Below, in pieces: positions 16,565 through 24,680 of a stretch of 64,000 nt of DNA; position 1 is the first letter of the stretch, and every line of letters begins with the position of its first letter. The position numbers and the translations under genes were made by a program. This DNA comes from Planctomycetota bacterium. GTDB lineage: Bacteria > Planctomycetota > UBA1135 > UBA2386. Where the stretch lies: the NCBI GenBank assembly GCA_021776805.1, contig JAJFFD010000005.1, positions 1-64,000 on the forward strand, in the 5' to 3' direction. The notes under the pieces were generated by a model that was not told the origin of the DNA, ran no database searches, and saw only the letters and a program-made list of their open reading frames with translations.

Positions 16565-17491
16565 CTAGTCCTTCTTGTCCCCTGCCTCGCGGGACTTCGC
16601 CAGGCTCTCGGCGATGATGCCGACCCACTGGTCTGGCTTCATGAAGCCCTTGCCCCATTGCGCATCGAATTCCTCGCTGGGCTTGGCGGCGACGACTTCT
16701 TCGACCGAGGCACCTGCCTCGAGAAGTTCCATCACTCGCTCGCGCATGACTTCGAGAACATCCAGGCTCGCCGCGAGCTCGGCGCGTGTTCCCAGTGTGC
16801 CGTGGCCTGGGATGATCTTGCTCTCTCCGTCGCTCATGCCCAGGACCTTCTTGGTCGAAGCGATCAGGCCATCGAGGGAGCCGCCGCTGGAGAGGTCGAT
16901 GTATGGGTAGTTGCCGTTGAAGAAGTTGTCACCCATGTGGAAGACGTTCGAGTCCACGAAGTGGATGATCGAGTCACCATCCGTATGGGCTCTCTCCACG
17001 TGAAAGACGCGGATCTCTTCGCCGTTCCAATGAAAAGTCACCTCGTCGTTGAAGGTGACTACAGGCAGGGCTTCTTTCGGAGCCGCGGGCACGGTCCGAT
17101 TGAAGGCAGCCTGAAACTGCTCGCTGGCCATGCGTTCGCGCACATTCTTGTGGGCGACGATGATGCTGCCTGACTTGCCGAAGTTCTCGTTGCCGCCGGT
17201 GTGGTCGCCGTGCCAGTGCGTGTTCACCAGGAACTTGACCTTGTTCTCGGAGACCTTGGCAACCGCAGCCTGGATCTTCTCGCTGAGAGGGGCGAATTGA
17301 TCGTCGATGAGGAAGGCACCGTCCTCGCCGATGCATAGGCCCATGTTCCCGCCCTGCCCCATCAGCATGAAGATGTTCTCCGTGACCTTGATGCTGCGGA
17401 TCTGCACATCGCCTTGGGCAGGCAGCCCACTGGCGAAGAGGGACGCGAGAAGACTGGCGGAGAGAATCGAGGGCAGTAACTGGGGGGTCAT
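16565..17491 (-). CDS. Secreted MBL-fold metallo-hydrolase
   Basis: 308 residues from the ATG at 17491 (SD GGAG 5 nt upstream; the track start at 17515 lies further out). Signal peptide LPSILSASLLASLFASGLPAQG. The metallo-beta-lactamase fold has NTHWHGDHTGGNENF (HxHxDH), HTDGDSIIHF, the metal ligand in FHMGDNFFNG and PGHGTLGT. It resembles periplasmic quinoprotein-relay or cyclase-like MBL proteins. Substrate unknown. It lies in a run of minus-strand secreted proteins, 79 nt upstream of the sulfatase. Confidence 0.88.
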   Translation of the reverse strand: MTPQLLPSILSASLLASLFASGLPAQGDVQIRSIKVTENIFMLMGQGGNMGLCIGEDGAFLIDDQFAPLSEKIQAAVAKVSENKVKFLVNTHWHGDHTGGNENFGKSGSIIVAHKNVRERMASEQFQAAFNRTVPAAPKEALPVVTFNDEVTFHWNGEEIRVFHVERAHTDGDSIIHFVDSNVFHMGDNFFNGNYPYIDLSSGGSLDGLIASTKKVLGMSDGESKIIPGHGTLGTRAELAASLDVLEVMRERVMELLEAGASVEEVVAAKPSEEFDAQWGKGFMKPDQWVGIIAESLAKSREAGDKKD

Positions 17492-17568
17492 GGTGGCTCC
17501 TTGTGCGGAGCGCAATTCTGGCCTCGATCCTCGCTCATGGCCAACAATACCGCTGGCCAGTGCCTCGC

Positions 17569-18360
17569 TTAGTTGATGCGCTTCTCCGGAGTTTCCTTGC
17601 AGGCAGCCTTCTTTGCCTCGTACATCTTCAGGCGCTGCATGTACTCACGGTCACCGCGGTTCTTCTTTAGAGCCCGCTTCTGCAGTTCGATTGCCTCGTC
17701 GACAAGGCCGCTGCGGAACTTTGCCAGGGCGATGGTATCCAGCATGTAGTGGTCGAGCTTGCGAGGCCGACTCGCCATGCGCTCCGCCAGCATCAAGGCC
17801 AAGTCATCATTCTTGCCCTTGTACTTGGACTTGGTGAGCAGGGCCCAGGTGTAGCTGTTGAGGCTGCTGTTGTTGTCCCCGACGGTCTCAGCCACATCCT
17901 TGGCGATGCGCTTGGCCAAGCGCTCGTTGCCGCTGCGGTTCAGGGCCTTGTCAAACTTGACCAGCATGGAGCGAGAAGGAGTGCAGTTGCGGTCGCCGCG
18001 ATTACGCCGGCTGTGCATCTCCTGGCAGTACTCGAGCTCTTCTTCCAGGTGAGCATTGCGGAGCTCCGCAGCATTGGCCCGGCGCAGCGCTGCTTCGAGT
18101 TGTTCACCTCCCTCGGCGACCAGATCGCCGAGCTCGGCAACTTCTCCCTGCAGGCGCCCGATCTCGCGACGGAACATGCTCAGGTTCTCCGAATCGCTGC
18201 GGTACTCGAAGAGGGGGTCCTTGAGATCCAACCGAGCCCCTTGATAGCCCGCCTGTTGATAACGCGGCTGCTGAGGGTCCTGAGCTGAATCCTTGGAGTT
18301 GATGGTGACAACAGCGCCTGAGGTGGCGAGGACTCCGACCAATAGGGTCTTTACGATCAT
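17569..18360 (-). CDS. Secreted coiled-coil/TPR-like protein, unknown
   Basis: 263 residues. SD AGGAG lies 8 nt before the ATG. A signal peptide (MIVKTLLVGVLATSGAVVTI) is followed by a Gln/Tyr-rich linker. A coiled coil spans about residues 60-115 (FRREIGRLQGEVAELGDLVAEGGEQLEAALRR and onward). Paired helices follow, ending with a TPR-like unit (LDTIALAKFRSGLVDEAIELQKRALKKNRGD). Two or three Cys residues are present. No enzyme motif is seen. It lies just downstream of the candidate selenoprotein (160-nt gap), and the helical second half resembles the scaffold C-termini often found with thioredoxin-like proteins in such genomes, so a shared role is possible but unproven. Confidence 0.5.
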   Translation of the reverse strand: MIVKTLLVGVLATSGAVVTINSKDSAQDPQQPRYQQAGYQGARLDLKDPLFEYRSDSENLSMFRREIGRLQGEVAELGDLVAEGGEQLEAALRRANAAELRNAHLEEELEYCQEMHSRRNRGDRNCTPSRSMLVKFDKALNRSGNERLAKRIAKDVAETVGDNNSSLNSYTWALLTKSKYKGKNDDLALMLAERMASRPRKLDHYMLDTIALAKFRSGLVDEAIELQKRALKKNRGDREYMQRLKMYEAKKAACKETPEKRIN

Positions 18361-18520
18361 GCTTCCGGCTCCTGGGCAGGGGGGTTCGAGGATGGCAGGC
18401 TCTGTTGAGCGACTGCGCGTTGGTTCTGTGGAGAGTTATCCACGTCAACGAGGCAGTCGCTCGAGCCACAGGACCCGGATCAGTCTCGATCCGGTCTATA
18501 TTCCGGTGCCGTGAAAATAA

Positions 18521-19582
18521 TTATCGCGGCCTTCGCCGACTCTCGATTCGCTGCCGCCGCGCCTCGCGCTTCGCTTCCACCTTGGCGATCTGCGCGCGCT
18601 TCTTCCGTAGGGGGCGCAGGCTCCTGAACTCGATGCCACGACCATCGACCCGGCTGTTCAGGTCATAGAAGTACCGCCCATAGTCCACGAAGGCCGCCGT
18701 GTCGAAGTCCTCGAAGGCCAGGAAGGGTCTCGCCGCCATGCGCTCATGCACCAGGATGTTGATGGGCTTGAGCATCTGGGGCATGCCATCGACCGCTGGG
18801 TAGAAGGTGTCGCGAGGGCCCTTGGCCAGGCGATTCGCCTCGGCCCGGCTGTCAAAGCTCTGCCAGCCACTGCGGGCGCTGCTCAGCTCGGACTGGCGCT
18901 TGATCTCGTGCTTTTGCAGGCGACGAAACATGTCCTTCTTGTCTTCGATGCTGCGATCTTCGTCAGCCCAAAGGGTCGCCAGCACCTTGGCAAACTGGAG
19001 CTCCTGCGCCAGATCCTCCGGATGCCAGAAGCCAGGTAGTGCGTGCAGGACGACTCGGTCCGGAGAGAGCACGAACATCTGCACGTTGTGCGGGCCGGCG
19101 CCATTGGTAGTGCCGAGGGAGCTGTCCTTGGGTTTGTAGCCAAAGGAGTAGCCCACATATCGCTGCTTGCGGATGTCTTTCCAGCCGAGGACGAAGTCCC
19201 GTTCGAGCATGGGAAAGACCTGATCACTTGGAAGGGAAACTCCCCTCAAACTTTGCGCTGCGCTTCATGTGTAGCCGCTCAGTTTTCCCAGAGCCTGAAT
19301 CCAGAGAATCGGCTTGTTCTCTTTTCTGGCCTGAGCCGCAGCAGTTCCCAGGTTCGTGTGCCACTTGAGTTCCTTGCGCAGTTTCTTGACTCCGCTCGCG
19401 ACCTGCTTGCCGTCGAGGACGAGGTTTTGGAATGCGCGTGCTGCGCTATGTGCATCCTTGGACTCGCCGCTTTGGGTCTCTGTTGCCGGCGACAAGGAAG
19501 CGGCTTCGCAGGCGACCGGTTGCTGTGCGCCAGCCAGGGTAGAAAGAAAGAACGTGGTCAGTGCGAGCGACCTGCGTCTCAT
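18521..19582 (-). CDS. Thioredoxin-like secreted protein with in-frame TGA, candidate selenoprotein
   Basis: The track gives two ORFs (19265-19699 and 18521-19249), but they are one reading frame split by a single TGA at 19265-19267. Read through, the product is 353 residues. ATG at 19582 has GAGGAG 8 nt upstream and a signal peptide (LALTTFFLSTLAGAQQ). The thioredoxin-like core begins WHTNLGTAAAQARKENKPILWIQALG, then GYT-TGA-SAAQSLR at residue 106, where a redox Cys is expected, and continues through RDFVLGWKDIRKQRYVGYS and VQMFVLSPDRVVLHALPGFWHPEDL. The downstream half has no ATG or SD near its beginning (the track start is a TTG), so it is not an independent gene. A hairpin with G at the loop start sits 18 nt after the TGA. 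Alternatives are a nonsense mutation or sequencing error; sel genes are not in the window. Confidence 0.65.
19231..19247 (-). promoter_or_regulatory. SECIS-like hairpin downstream of in-frame TGA
   Basis: Minus-strand GAGGGGAGTTTCCCTTC folds as a 7-bp stem (one G-U pair) with a GUU loop, extended by two more A-U pairs after one mismatch. It starts 18 nt after the TGA and the loop G is 25 nt after it. Bacterial SECIS elements typically lie about 16-37 nt downstream with a G in the first two loop positions, so the geometry fits. Lower-stem and SelB contacts cannot be judged by eye. Confidence 0.5.
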
Positions 19583-19728
19583 AGGGCAATCTCCTCTTCG
19601 TTTCGGGGTCCTGGGGGCGGGCGCATTGTCCATCCCATGGTCGCTTTGGACAAGGGGCGTGGAGGGGGATGCGGTCAGGGAAGGCGCGCCTAGGATCATG
19701 ACATGAGTTCAGCGCGAGGAACTGGGCG

Positions 19729-21282
19729 ATGAGCAGGCCACAGGCCATGCTGCCGCGCTTGCTCGCTCTTCTCTCCTTCTTGGTGCAAGCCTTGGGCCTG
19801 GTTTTGGCAGTGCTAGTGGTCTTCGAGCTCGCGCGCCTAGAATCTCGCGGCAGTCACGTGCTGGGTGATATGCGCTGGCCAGTGATGCTTGCACTCAGTT
19901 TTGGAAGCTGCCTCTGCCTGGTCTCCGCGCTCCGCGACCTGAGCCAGAAGGTGGACATCCGTTCGCGAATGCTCCGTGACTTGCTCGTGCTCGGAGTGCT
20001 TGCCATCGCTGCTCAGGTTCTGCTGTCGCGCAACTTCAAGCCGATCCTCTGCCAGTCGTCCTTTGCCCTGGCCATCGGGTGCTTCGCCGGTCTACGTCTG
20101 CTCGAGTCGCGGCGAGAAAGCTGGAACGCGCAGGCATACTGCCGGCGCTTCGAGTTCATGCTCTGCAGTTTTTGTGCGAGCCTCGTGCTCCTCGAAGTGG
20201 GACTGCGGGTGAGCGCTCGACTATCCCAGTCCCCGTTCCTGGCGCGAGAAACCGAGACAGTCGAGGCTGCACTGGGGCGATTTCGCCTTCCACCTGGAGC
20301 CTTGCACTTCAGTTTCCCTTGCAACAGTGGCTCCCACTACGATCTGGAATTCGCTCCGGGCCGAGAGGCCACGGTAGTCAGCATCGGTGACTCCTTCAGC
20401 TTCGGAGTCGTGCCGCATCTCTACCACTACACGACGGTAGCCGAGCGCCAGTTGGAAGGGGTTGCGATCCACAATCTCGGCTATGCAGGCATCGGACCAG
20501 GGGGCTATCTACATATCCTCGAGAACCAGGGTCTCGACTTGCAGGCAGATCTGGTCCTGGTGAACTTCTTCATCGGCAACGATCTCTTCGAGGCGGCGCG
20601 CTGGAACGCAGAGCCTGACTTCATCACCTCCCTCTGTGATCGTCGCAACGTGCTCAGCTACCTCCTTCCCCAGCGGCTCTACCGCCTCGCCACCGGCGAT
20701 TCGGGTCTGGGGGTCTTGGGCAAGTCGGAGATGAAGATCCAAACCGAGGGCGAGGTCGTCAACGATGCCGAGAACTTGCTGCGCCAGTACCCATGGCTGG
20801 AGAATCCGAACCTGGAACCGGCTTCTCTTACTGCGCCGGCATTCCTGCAGATGGAGGTTGAACGGGCTGTTCTCAACGAGCAGGCCGATCAGTACGGTGG
20901 CTATGAGCTACTCTTCCGTTCCATCGATGAAATGCTTGGCATGCTGGGGGAAAAGCCCTTCTGCGTCATGCTCATCCCTGATCAGTATCAGGTCGATGAT
21001 GGTCTCTGGGATCGCATAGCGAGGGTTCTGGGCCGGAGCGACCTGGATCGCGACGAGCCGCAGCGCATGATCGGAGCCTGGTTGCGAAGGCGGGGGATCT
21101 CCTACTTGGATCTCTTGCCGAGTTTGCGAGAGCGGCCGCCCATGGCCGACGGCGAGCGTCACCTCTATCACCTGCGTGATACCCACTTCAATGCCAGGGG
21201 CAACGCTGTAGCCGGCAAAGCGCTTGCCGAGTTCCTCAAACTGCAGTTAGAGAAGGCGGGAAGAAAAGGCGCAGGCCACTGA
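19729..21282 (+). CDS. Membrane-anchored SGNH/GDSL-family protein
   Basis: 517 residues. SD-like GAGGA precedes the ATG by about 8 nt. Four to five N-terminal helices (about residues 8-165) precede an exported or cytosolic SGNH hydrolase domain with block I GDSFSFGVVPH near 225, block II GIGPGGY, block III FFIGND, and the catalytic D-x-x-H in RDTHFNARGNAVAG near 485. This arrangement is typical of SGNH proteins in polysaccharide acetylation or deacetylation, or lipid esterases. It is followed by an MscS channel and polysaccharide genes, so an envelope glycan role is plausible. It is divergent from the candidate selenoprotein across a 146-bp gap. Confidence 0.82.
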   Translation: MSRPQAMLPRLLALLSFLVQALGLVLAVLVVFELARLESRGSHVLGDMRWPVMLALSFGSCLCLVSALRDLSQKVDIRSRMLRDLLVLGVLAIAAQVLLSRNFKPILCQSSFALAIGCFAGLRLLESRRESWNAQAYCRRFEFMLCSFCASLVLLEVGLRVSARLSQSPFLARETETVEAALGRFRLPPGALHFSFPCNSGSHYDLEFAPGREATVVSIGDSFSFGVVPHLYHYTTVAERQLEGVAIHNLGYAGIGPGGYLHILENQGLDLQADLVLVNFFIGNDLFEAARWNAEPDFITSLCDRRNVLSYLLPQRLYRLATGDSGLGVLGKSEMKIQTEGEVVNDAENLLRQYPWLENPNLEPASLTAPAFLQMEVERAVLNEQADQYGGYELLFRSIDEMLGMLGEKPFCVMLIPDQYQVDDGLWDRIARVLGRSDLDRDEPQRMIGAWLRRRGISYLDLLPSLRERPPMADGERHLYHLRDTHFNARGNAVAGKALAEFLKLQLEKAGRKGAGH

Positions 21283-21326
21283 ATTCCTCCTGCGTTCTCG
21301 TCGGCCTTGAGCCATAACATGAGCCC

Positions 21327-22493
21327 ATGTCGGTTATGGAGGCAGGTGTGGGAGCAGCTCAGGATGGTTCTGAGGCTCCGCTAGGAGAGGCGCAGGTAGA
21401 TTCCGGATTCCTGGAGCGGATGGATCAGTTCTTCGAGGAATGGATCCCGCAGCCAGCGCTGCAGGTTCTGGCGATCATCGTCGTCTTCCTGGTCATCGCC
21501 AAGCTCAGCGATTGGTTGCTCTGTGGCATGGTGCGGAATTGGGCCAAGCGAACCCGTTTCGCCTTCGACGACCAACTGGTGGAGCTGCTTCACTCGCCGC
21601 TCTTTCGCACGGTCTTGGTGCTCGGCGTGGAATTCGCCGCTCTGCGATTGGATCTGGACGAGGAAGTGCATGCTCAGACCCAGCGCATTCTGAACACGAT
21701 CATCCTCCTGATCTGGACGATTTTTGCCTTTCGGCTGGTGCAGGCGTTCCTCCACACCGCCTTGAATCGTGAAGATCGCTTTCGATCCATCGAGCATCGG
21801 ACCTACCCGCTCTTCGACAACCTGGGCAAGGTTCTGGTGGCAGGGCTCTCGATCTATCTCTTCATCGAGATCTGGGGGATCAGCACCACCGGCTGGTTCG
21901 CTTCCGCAGGAATCGTCGGCATCGCTCTTGGATTTGCTGCCAAGGACTCCCTGGCCAACCTGATTACCGGGGTGTTCATCGTCACCGACGCGCCCTATCG
22001 GGTCGGTGACTTCATCGTTCTCGAGGATGGAACCCGTGGGCAGGTGCAGCACATCGGCCTGCGCTCAACCCGGATCGTCAGCCGAGACGATATCGAGATC
22101 ACCATCCCCAACAACGTGCTAGGCAATACGAGAATCACCAACGAGACCGGTGGCAGTCACTCCAAGCGAAGAATCAGGATCAAGCTCGGTGTGGCCTACG
22201 GTTCGGATATCGACAAGGTTCGCCAAGTCTTGCTCGCGGTCGCGGCGGCGGAGGAGCAGGCCTGCAAAGAGCCTGAGCCCAGGGTTCGCTTCCGCTCCTT
22301 CGGTGAATCGGCTCTCGACTTCGAGCTGCTCTGCTGGATTCCTGAGCCCATTCTGCGCGGGCGCGTCACTGATGCTCTCAACTGCGCGATCTACAAGCGC
22401 TTCGCTGCCGAAGAAATCGAGATCGCCTTTCCGCAGCGCGACCTGTACATCAAGGAGATGCCGAGCGCCAAGAGAACAGCGGATGCCTCATGA
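21327..22493 (+). CDS. MscS-family small-conductance mechanosensitive channel
   Basis: 388 residues. Helices near 45-65, 95-115 and 125-145 precede the pore and beta domains. TM3 is GWFASAGIVGIALGFAAKDSLANLITGVFIV, with the Ala/Gly ridge of MscS, then DAPYRVGDFIVLEDGTRGQVQHIGLRSTRIVSRDDIEITIPNN, the conserved middle beta domain, and a C-terminal alpha/beta domain. It would open under turgor stress to release solutes. The stop overlaps the next gene as ATGA, so the channel is translationally coupled to a glycosyltransferase and a polysaccharide deacetylase. Confidence 0.93.
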   Translation: MSVMEAGVGAAQDGSEAPLGEAQVDSGFLERMDQFFEEWIPQPALQVLAIIVVFLVIAKLSDWLLCGMVRNWAKRTRFAFDDQLVELLHSPLFRTVLVLGVEFAALRLDLDEEVHAQTQRILNTIILLIWTIFAFRLVQAFLHTALNREDRFRSIEHRTYPLFDNLGKVLVAGLSIYLFIEIWGISTTGWFASAGIVGIALGFAAKDSLANLITGVFIVTDAPYRVGDFIVLEDGTRGQVQHIGLRSTRIVSRDDIEITIPNNVLGNTRITNETGGSHSKRRIRIKLGVAYGSDIDKVRQVLLAVAAAEEQACKEPEPRVRFRSFGESALDFELLCWIPEPILRGRVTDALNCAIYKRFAAEEIEIAFPQRDLYIKEMPSAKRTADAS

Positions 22494-23632
22494 GGATTCG
22501 GGTCGGTCTGGATGCGCGCGAAGGATTTCGTCAGAACCCGCGCGGTATCGGACTGTACTGCCGCCATCTGATGCGGGAGTTCGGTGCCATGGCGACCGAG
22601 CTCGAAGTTCTCGCCTATCACGAGCATCCGCGCCCCGCGGACCTGCCCGAGCTGGCTGAGAATATTCATCCCAAACGCTGCGAGATGAAGGGCAGCCGCT
22701 TCCACCTATGGGAGAAGCTGCGCATGCCTTGGCAGATGCGTCGGGACAGGGTGCAGGTCTACCACGGCACCTACAATACTTTGCCTCCGCGCTGGAGCCG
22801 TTATCGCTCTCCGGCCATGGTGGTCAGTCTGCATGACGTGGTCGTGACCTGGTGGGACAAGGGGCAAGGTGACAGCTATGTGGACCATGTGCGGCGAGTG
22901 ACCGCTCGGGTTTGCCAGGAGGCGGACAAGATTCTCACGGTCTCCGAGTTCAGCAAGCAGGACATCTGCACTCGCTTCGACGTCTCACCTGCCAAGGTCG
23001 AGATCTTCTACAATGGGATCCCGCCGGTCTTCCTACAGGACTTGCCAGCGGGATCCGCAGAAGCGGCGAGAGAGCGATTTGCCCAAGGGCAGCGCTACCT
23101 CTTCTCCATCGGATCGCCCATCAATCGAAAGAACACTCGCGGCTTCATCGATGCCCTGCAGATCCTGGCAGGCCAGAATCGCCTGGACCGGCGTGTGGTC
23201 ATCACCGGTCTCCTGGGCGCCGACTTGGAGACTCTGCGCGCCTATGCTGCGGAACGAGGCCTCGCCCAGCAAATTGATTTTCATGGCTATCTCGATCATG
23301 CGGAGCTCGCCACTGTCTACGCGGGGGCGGATCTGATGGTCTATCCCTCCTTCGCGGAGGGCTGGGGGATCCCGGTTCTCGAGTCCTTCGCCATGGGGAC
23401 TCCGGTCGCGGCCAGCAAGGCGACCTCGATTCCCGAGGCCGGAGCAGGAGATGCGAGTTACTTCGATCCGGCGGATGCAGAAGAGATGGCGGCGGTGATT
23501 CTGGACTGCCTGGATCATCCGGAAGTCTTCGCGGCCAAGAAGCAGGCCGCCCAGGAGCGCGCCCGCGGGTTTACCTGGCGTGCCGCGGCAGAGAAGACTC
23601 TGCAGGTCTACCGTGAGGTCGTCGACCCATGA
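22490..23632 (+). CDS. GT4-family glycosyltransferase
   Basis: 380 residues, GT-B fold. N-terminal LDAREGFRQNPRGIGLYCRHLM is the usual acceptor-side loop of GT4 enzymes. YNTLPPRWSRYRSPAMVVSLHDVV, then TVSEFSKQDICTRFDVSPAKVEIFYNGI, leads to the C-terminal donor domain FSIGSPINRKNTRGFIDAL and ADLMVYPSFAEGWGIPVLESFAMGTPVAASKATSIPEAGAGDASYFDP with the E-x7-E type motif. It transfers a sugar, unspecified, onto a lipid- or glycan-linked acceptor at the cytoplasmic membrane. Flanking 4-nt overlaps on both sides place it in the mscS-GT-deacetylase operon. Confidence 0.9.
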   Translation: MRIRVGLDAREGFRQNPRGIGLYCRHLMREFGAMATELEVLAYHEHPRPADLPELAENIHPKRCEMKGSRFHLWEKLRMPWQMRRDRVQVYHGTYNTLPPRWSRYRSPAMVVSLHDVVVTWWDKGQGDSYVDHVRRVTARVCQEADKILTVSEFSKQDICTRFDVSPAKVEIFYNGIPPVFLQDLPAGSAEAARERFAQGQRYLFSIGSPINRKNTRGFIDALQILAGQNRLDRRVVITGLLGADLETLRAYAAERGLAQQIDFHGYLDHAELATVYAGADLMVYPSFAEGWGIPVLESFAMGTPVAASKATSIPEAGAGDASYFDPADAEEMAAVILDCLDHPEVFAAKKQAAQERARGFTWRAAAEKTLQVYREVVDP

Positions 23633-24642
23633 GCCGCAAGTCCCTGTTCTTGACGGCGACACGGGCGCTCGGCATGCAGGCCTACGCTCAGTGGCTGTAC
23701 CGAGATCGGCTCATGATCCTCTGTTATCACGGTGTTGTTTCCGGGGACCATAGTGGGAACGCCTACCTGTACCGCAACACCGTGAGCCTCGCCGAGTTCA
23801 AGAGTCATCTAGATCAGCTCAGCGGCTGCAATCTGGTCTCCTTGCAGCAAGTGCGGGCCTGGCTGGGCGGCGAGGCGAAGCTACCCAAGCGCTCGGTCTT
23901 GATCACCTTCGACGACGGCTACCGCAACAACCTCTTTCCAGCGGCGGAGGTCTTGGCCCAGCGTGGGCATCCGGCGTTGGTCAGCGTCGCCGTGGATTAC
24001 ATCGGCAGCGATCGGCAACTTTGGCCCATGGAAGTCGATCTCCGGGTCTTGCATTGGCCGGGGAGTAAAGTTCCCATGCCTGGCGGTGGGGAGCTGAGGG
24101 TGGACAATCGCGGCCAGCGGGAGGCGGCGGCTGCTGAGTTGCGGCGCAGGTGCAAGTCCCTGCCCGATGCGGAGCGAAGAGACTTTCTCAGGACCCTGTT
24201 CGGAGAGCAGGCCTTGCCGCCGGCGGCGCTCGCTGACGAAGAGCTCTGGCGCTTCATGAACTGGGACGAGTTGCGCCAATTGCGCGCTATGGGAATCGAC
24301 ATCGCCTCCCATACTTGCTCACATCCGATTCTCAGTCGTCTAGAAGCCAAGGATCTCGAGCAGGAACTCGTCGATAGCCGCGCACGGATCGAGGCGGAGT
24401 TGGGAGAGCCCTGCAGGACTCTGGTCTATCCCAATGGCGGACCAGAAGACGTTACGGAAGCGGTACTCGCCGCTGTCGGTAAGGCCGGCTACGAGCTGGC
24501 CTTTACCCTCATGGACGGAGTGAGTGCCAAGAAGCCCGATCCCCTCGCAATTGACCGCATCGGCATCCCCGGCCATTGCAATCCGGAAGCATTCGCCCTG
24601 CGCAGCTCCGGCCTGCACAGCCTGCTTGGATTTCTGCGCTGA
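23629..24642 (+). CDS. Polysaccharide deacetylase (NodB-like)
   Basis: Carbohydrate esterase family 4-like enzyme, 337 residues, with LMILCYHGVV, the metal/catalytic motif LITFDDGYRNN (D95, D96) and the HxxxH pair in IASHTCSHP (H228, H232); a C-terminal VYPNGG loop follows. An insert of about 90 residues between the two metal motifs is longer than in typical NodB proteins. No signal peptide is evident. It would remove acetyl groups from a surface polysaccharide; the glycosyltransferase that overlaps its start by 4 nt supports that context. The substrate is not determined. Confidence 0.87.
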   Translation: MSRKSLFLTATRALGMQAYAQWLYRDRLMILCYHGVVSGDHSGNAYLYRNTVSLAEFKSHLDQLSGCNLVSLQQVRAWLGGEAKLPKRSVLITFDDGYRNNLFPAAEVLAQRGHPALVSVAVDYIGSDRQLWPMEVDLRVLHWPGSKVPMPGGGELRVDNRGQREAAAAELRRRCKSLPDAERRDFLRTLFGEQALPPAALADEELWRFMNWDELRQLRAMGIDIASHTCSHPILSRLEAKDLEQELVDSRARIEAELGEPCRTLVYPNGGPEDVTEAVLAAVGKAGYELAFTLMDGVSAKKPDPLAIDRIGIPGHCNPEAFALRSSGLHSLLGFLR

Positions 24643-24680
24643 GCCGGACTCGCGTATACTCCGCCGCCCAGAGGATCTTC

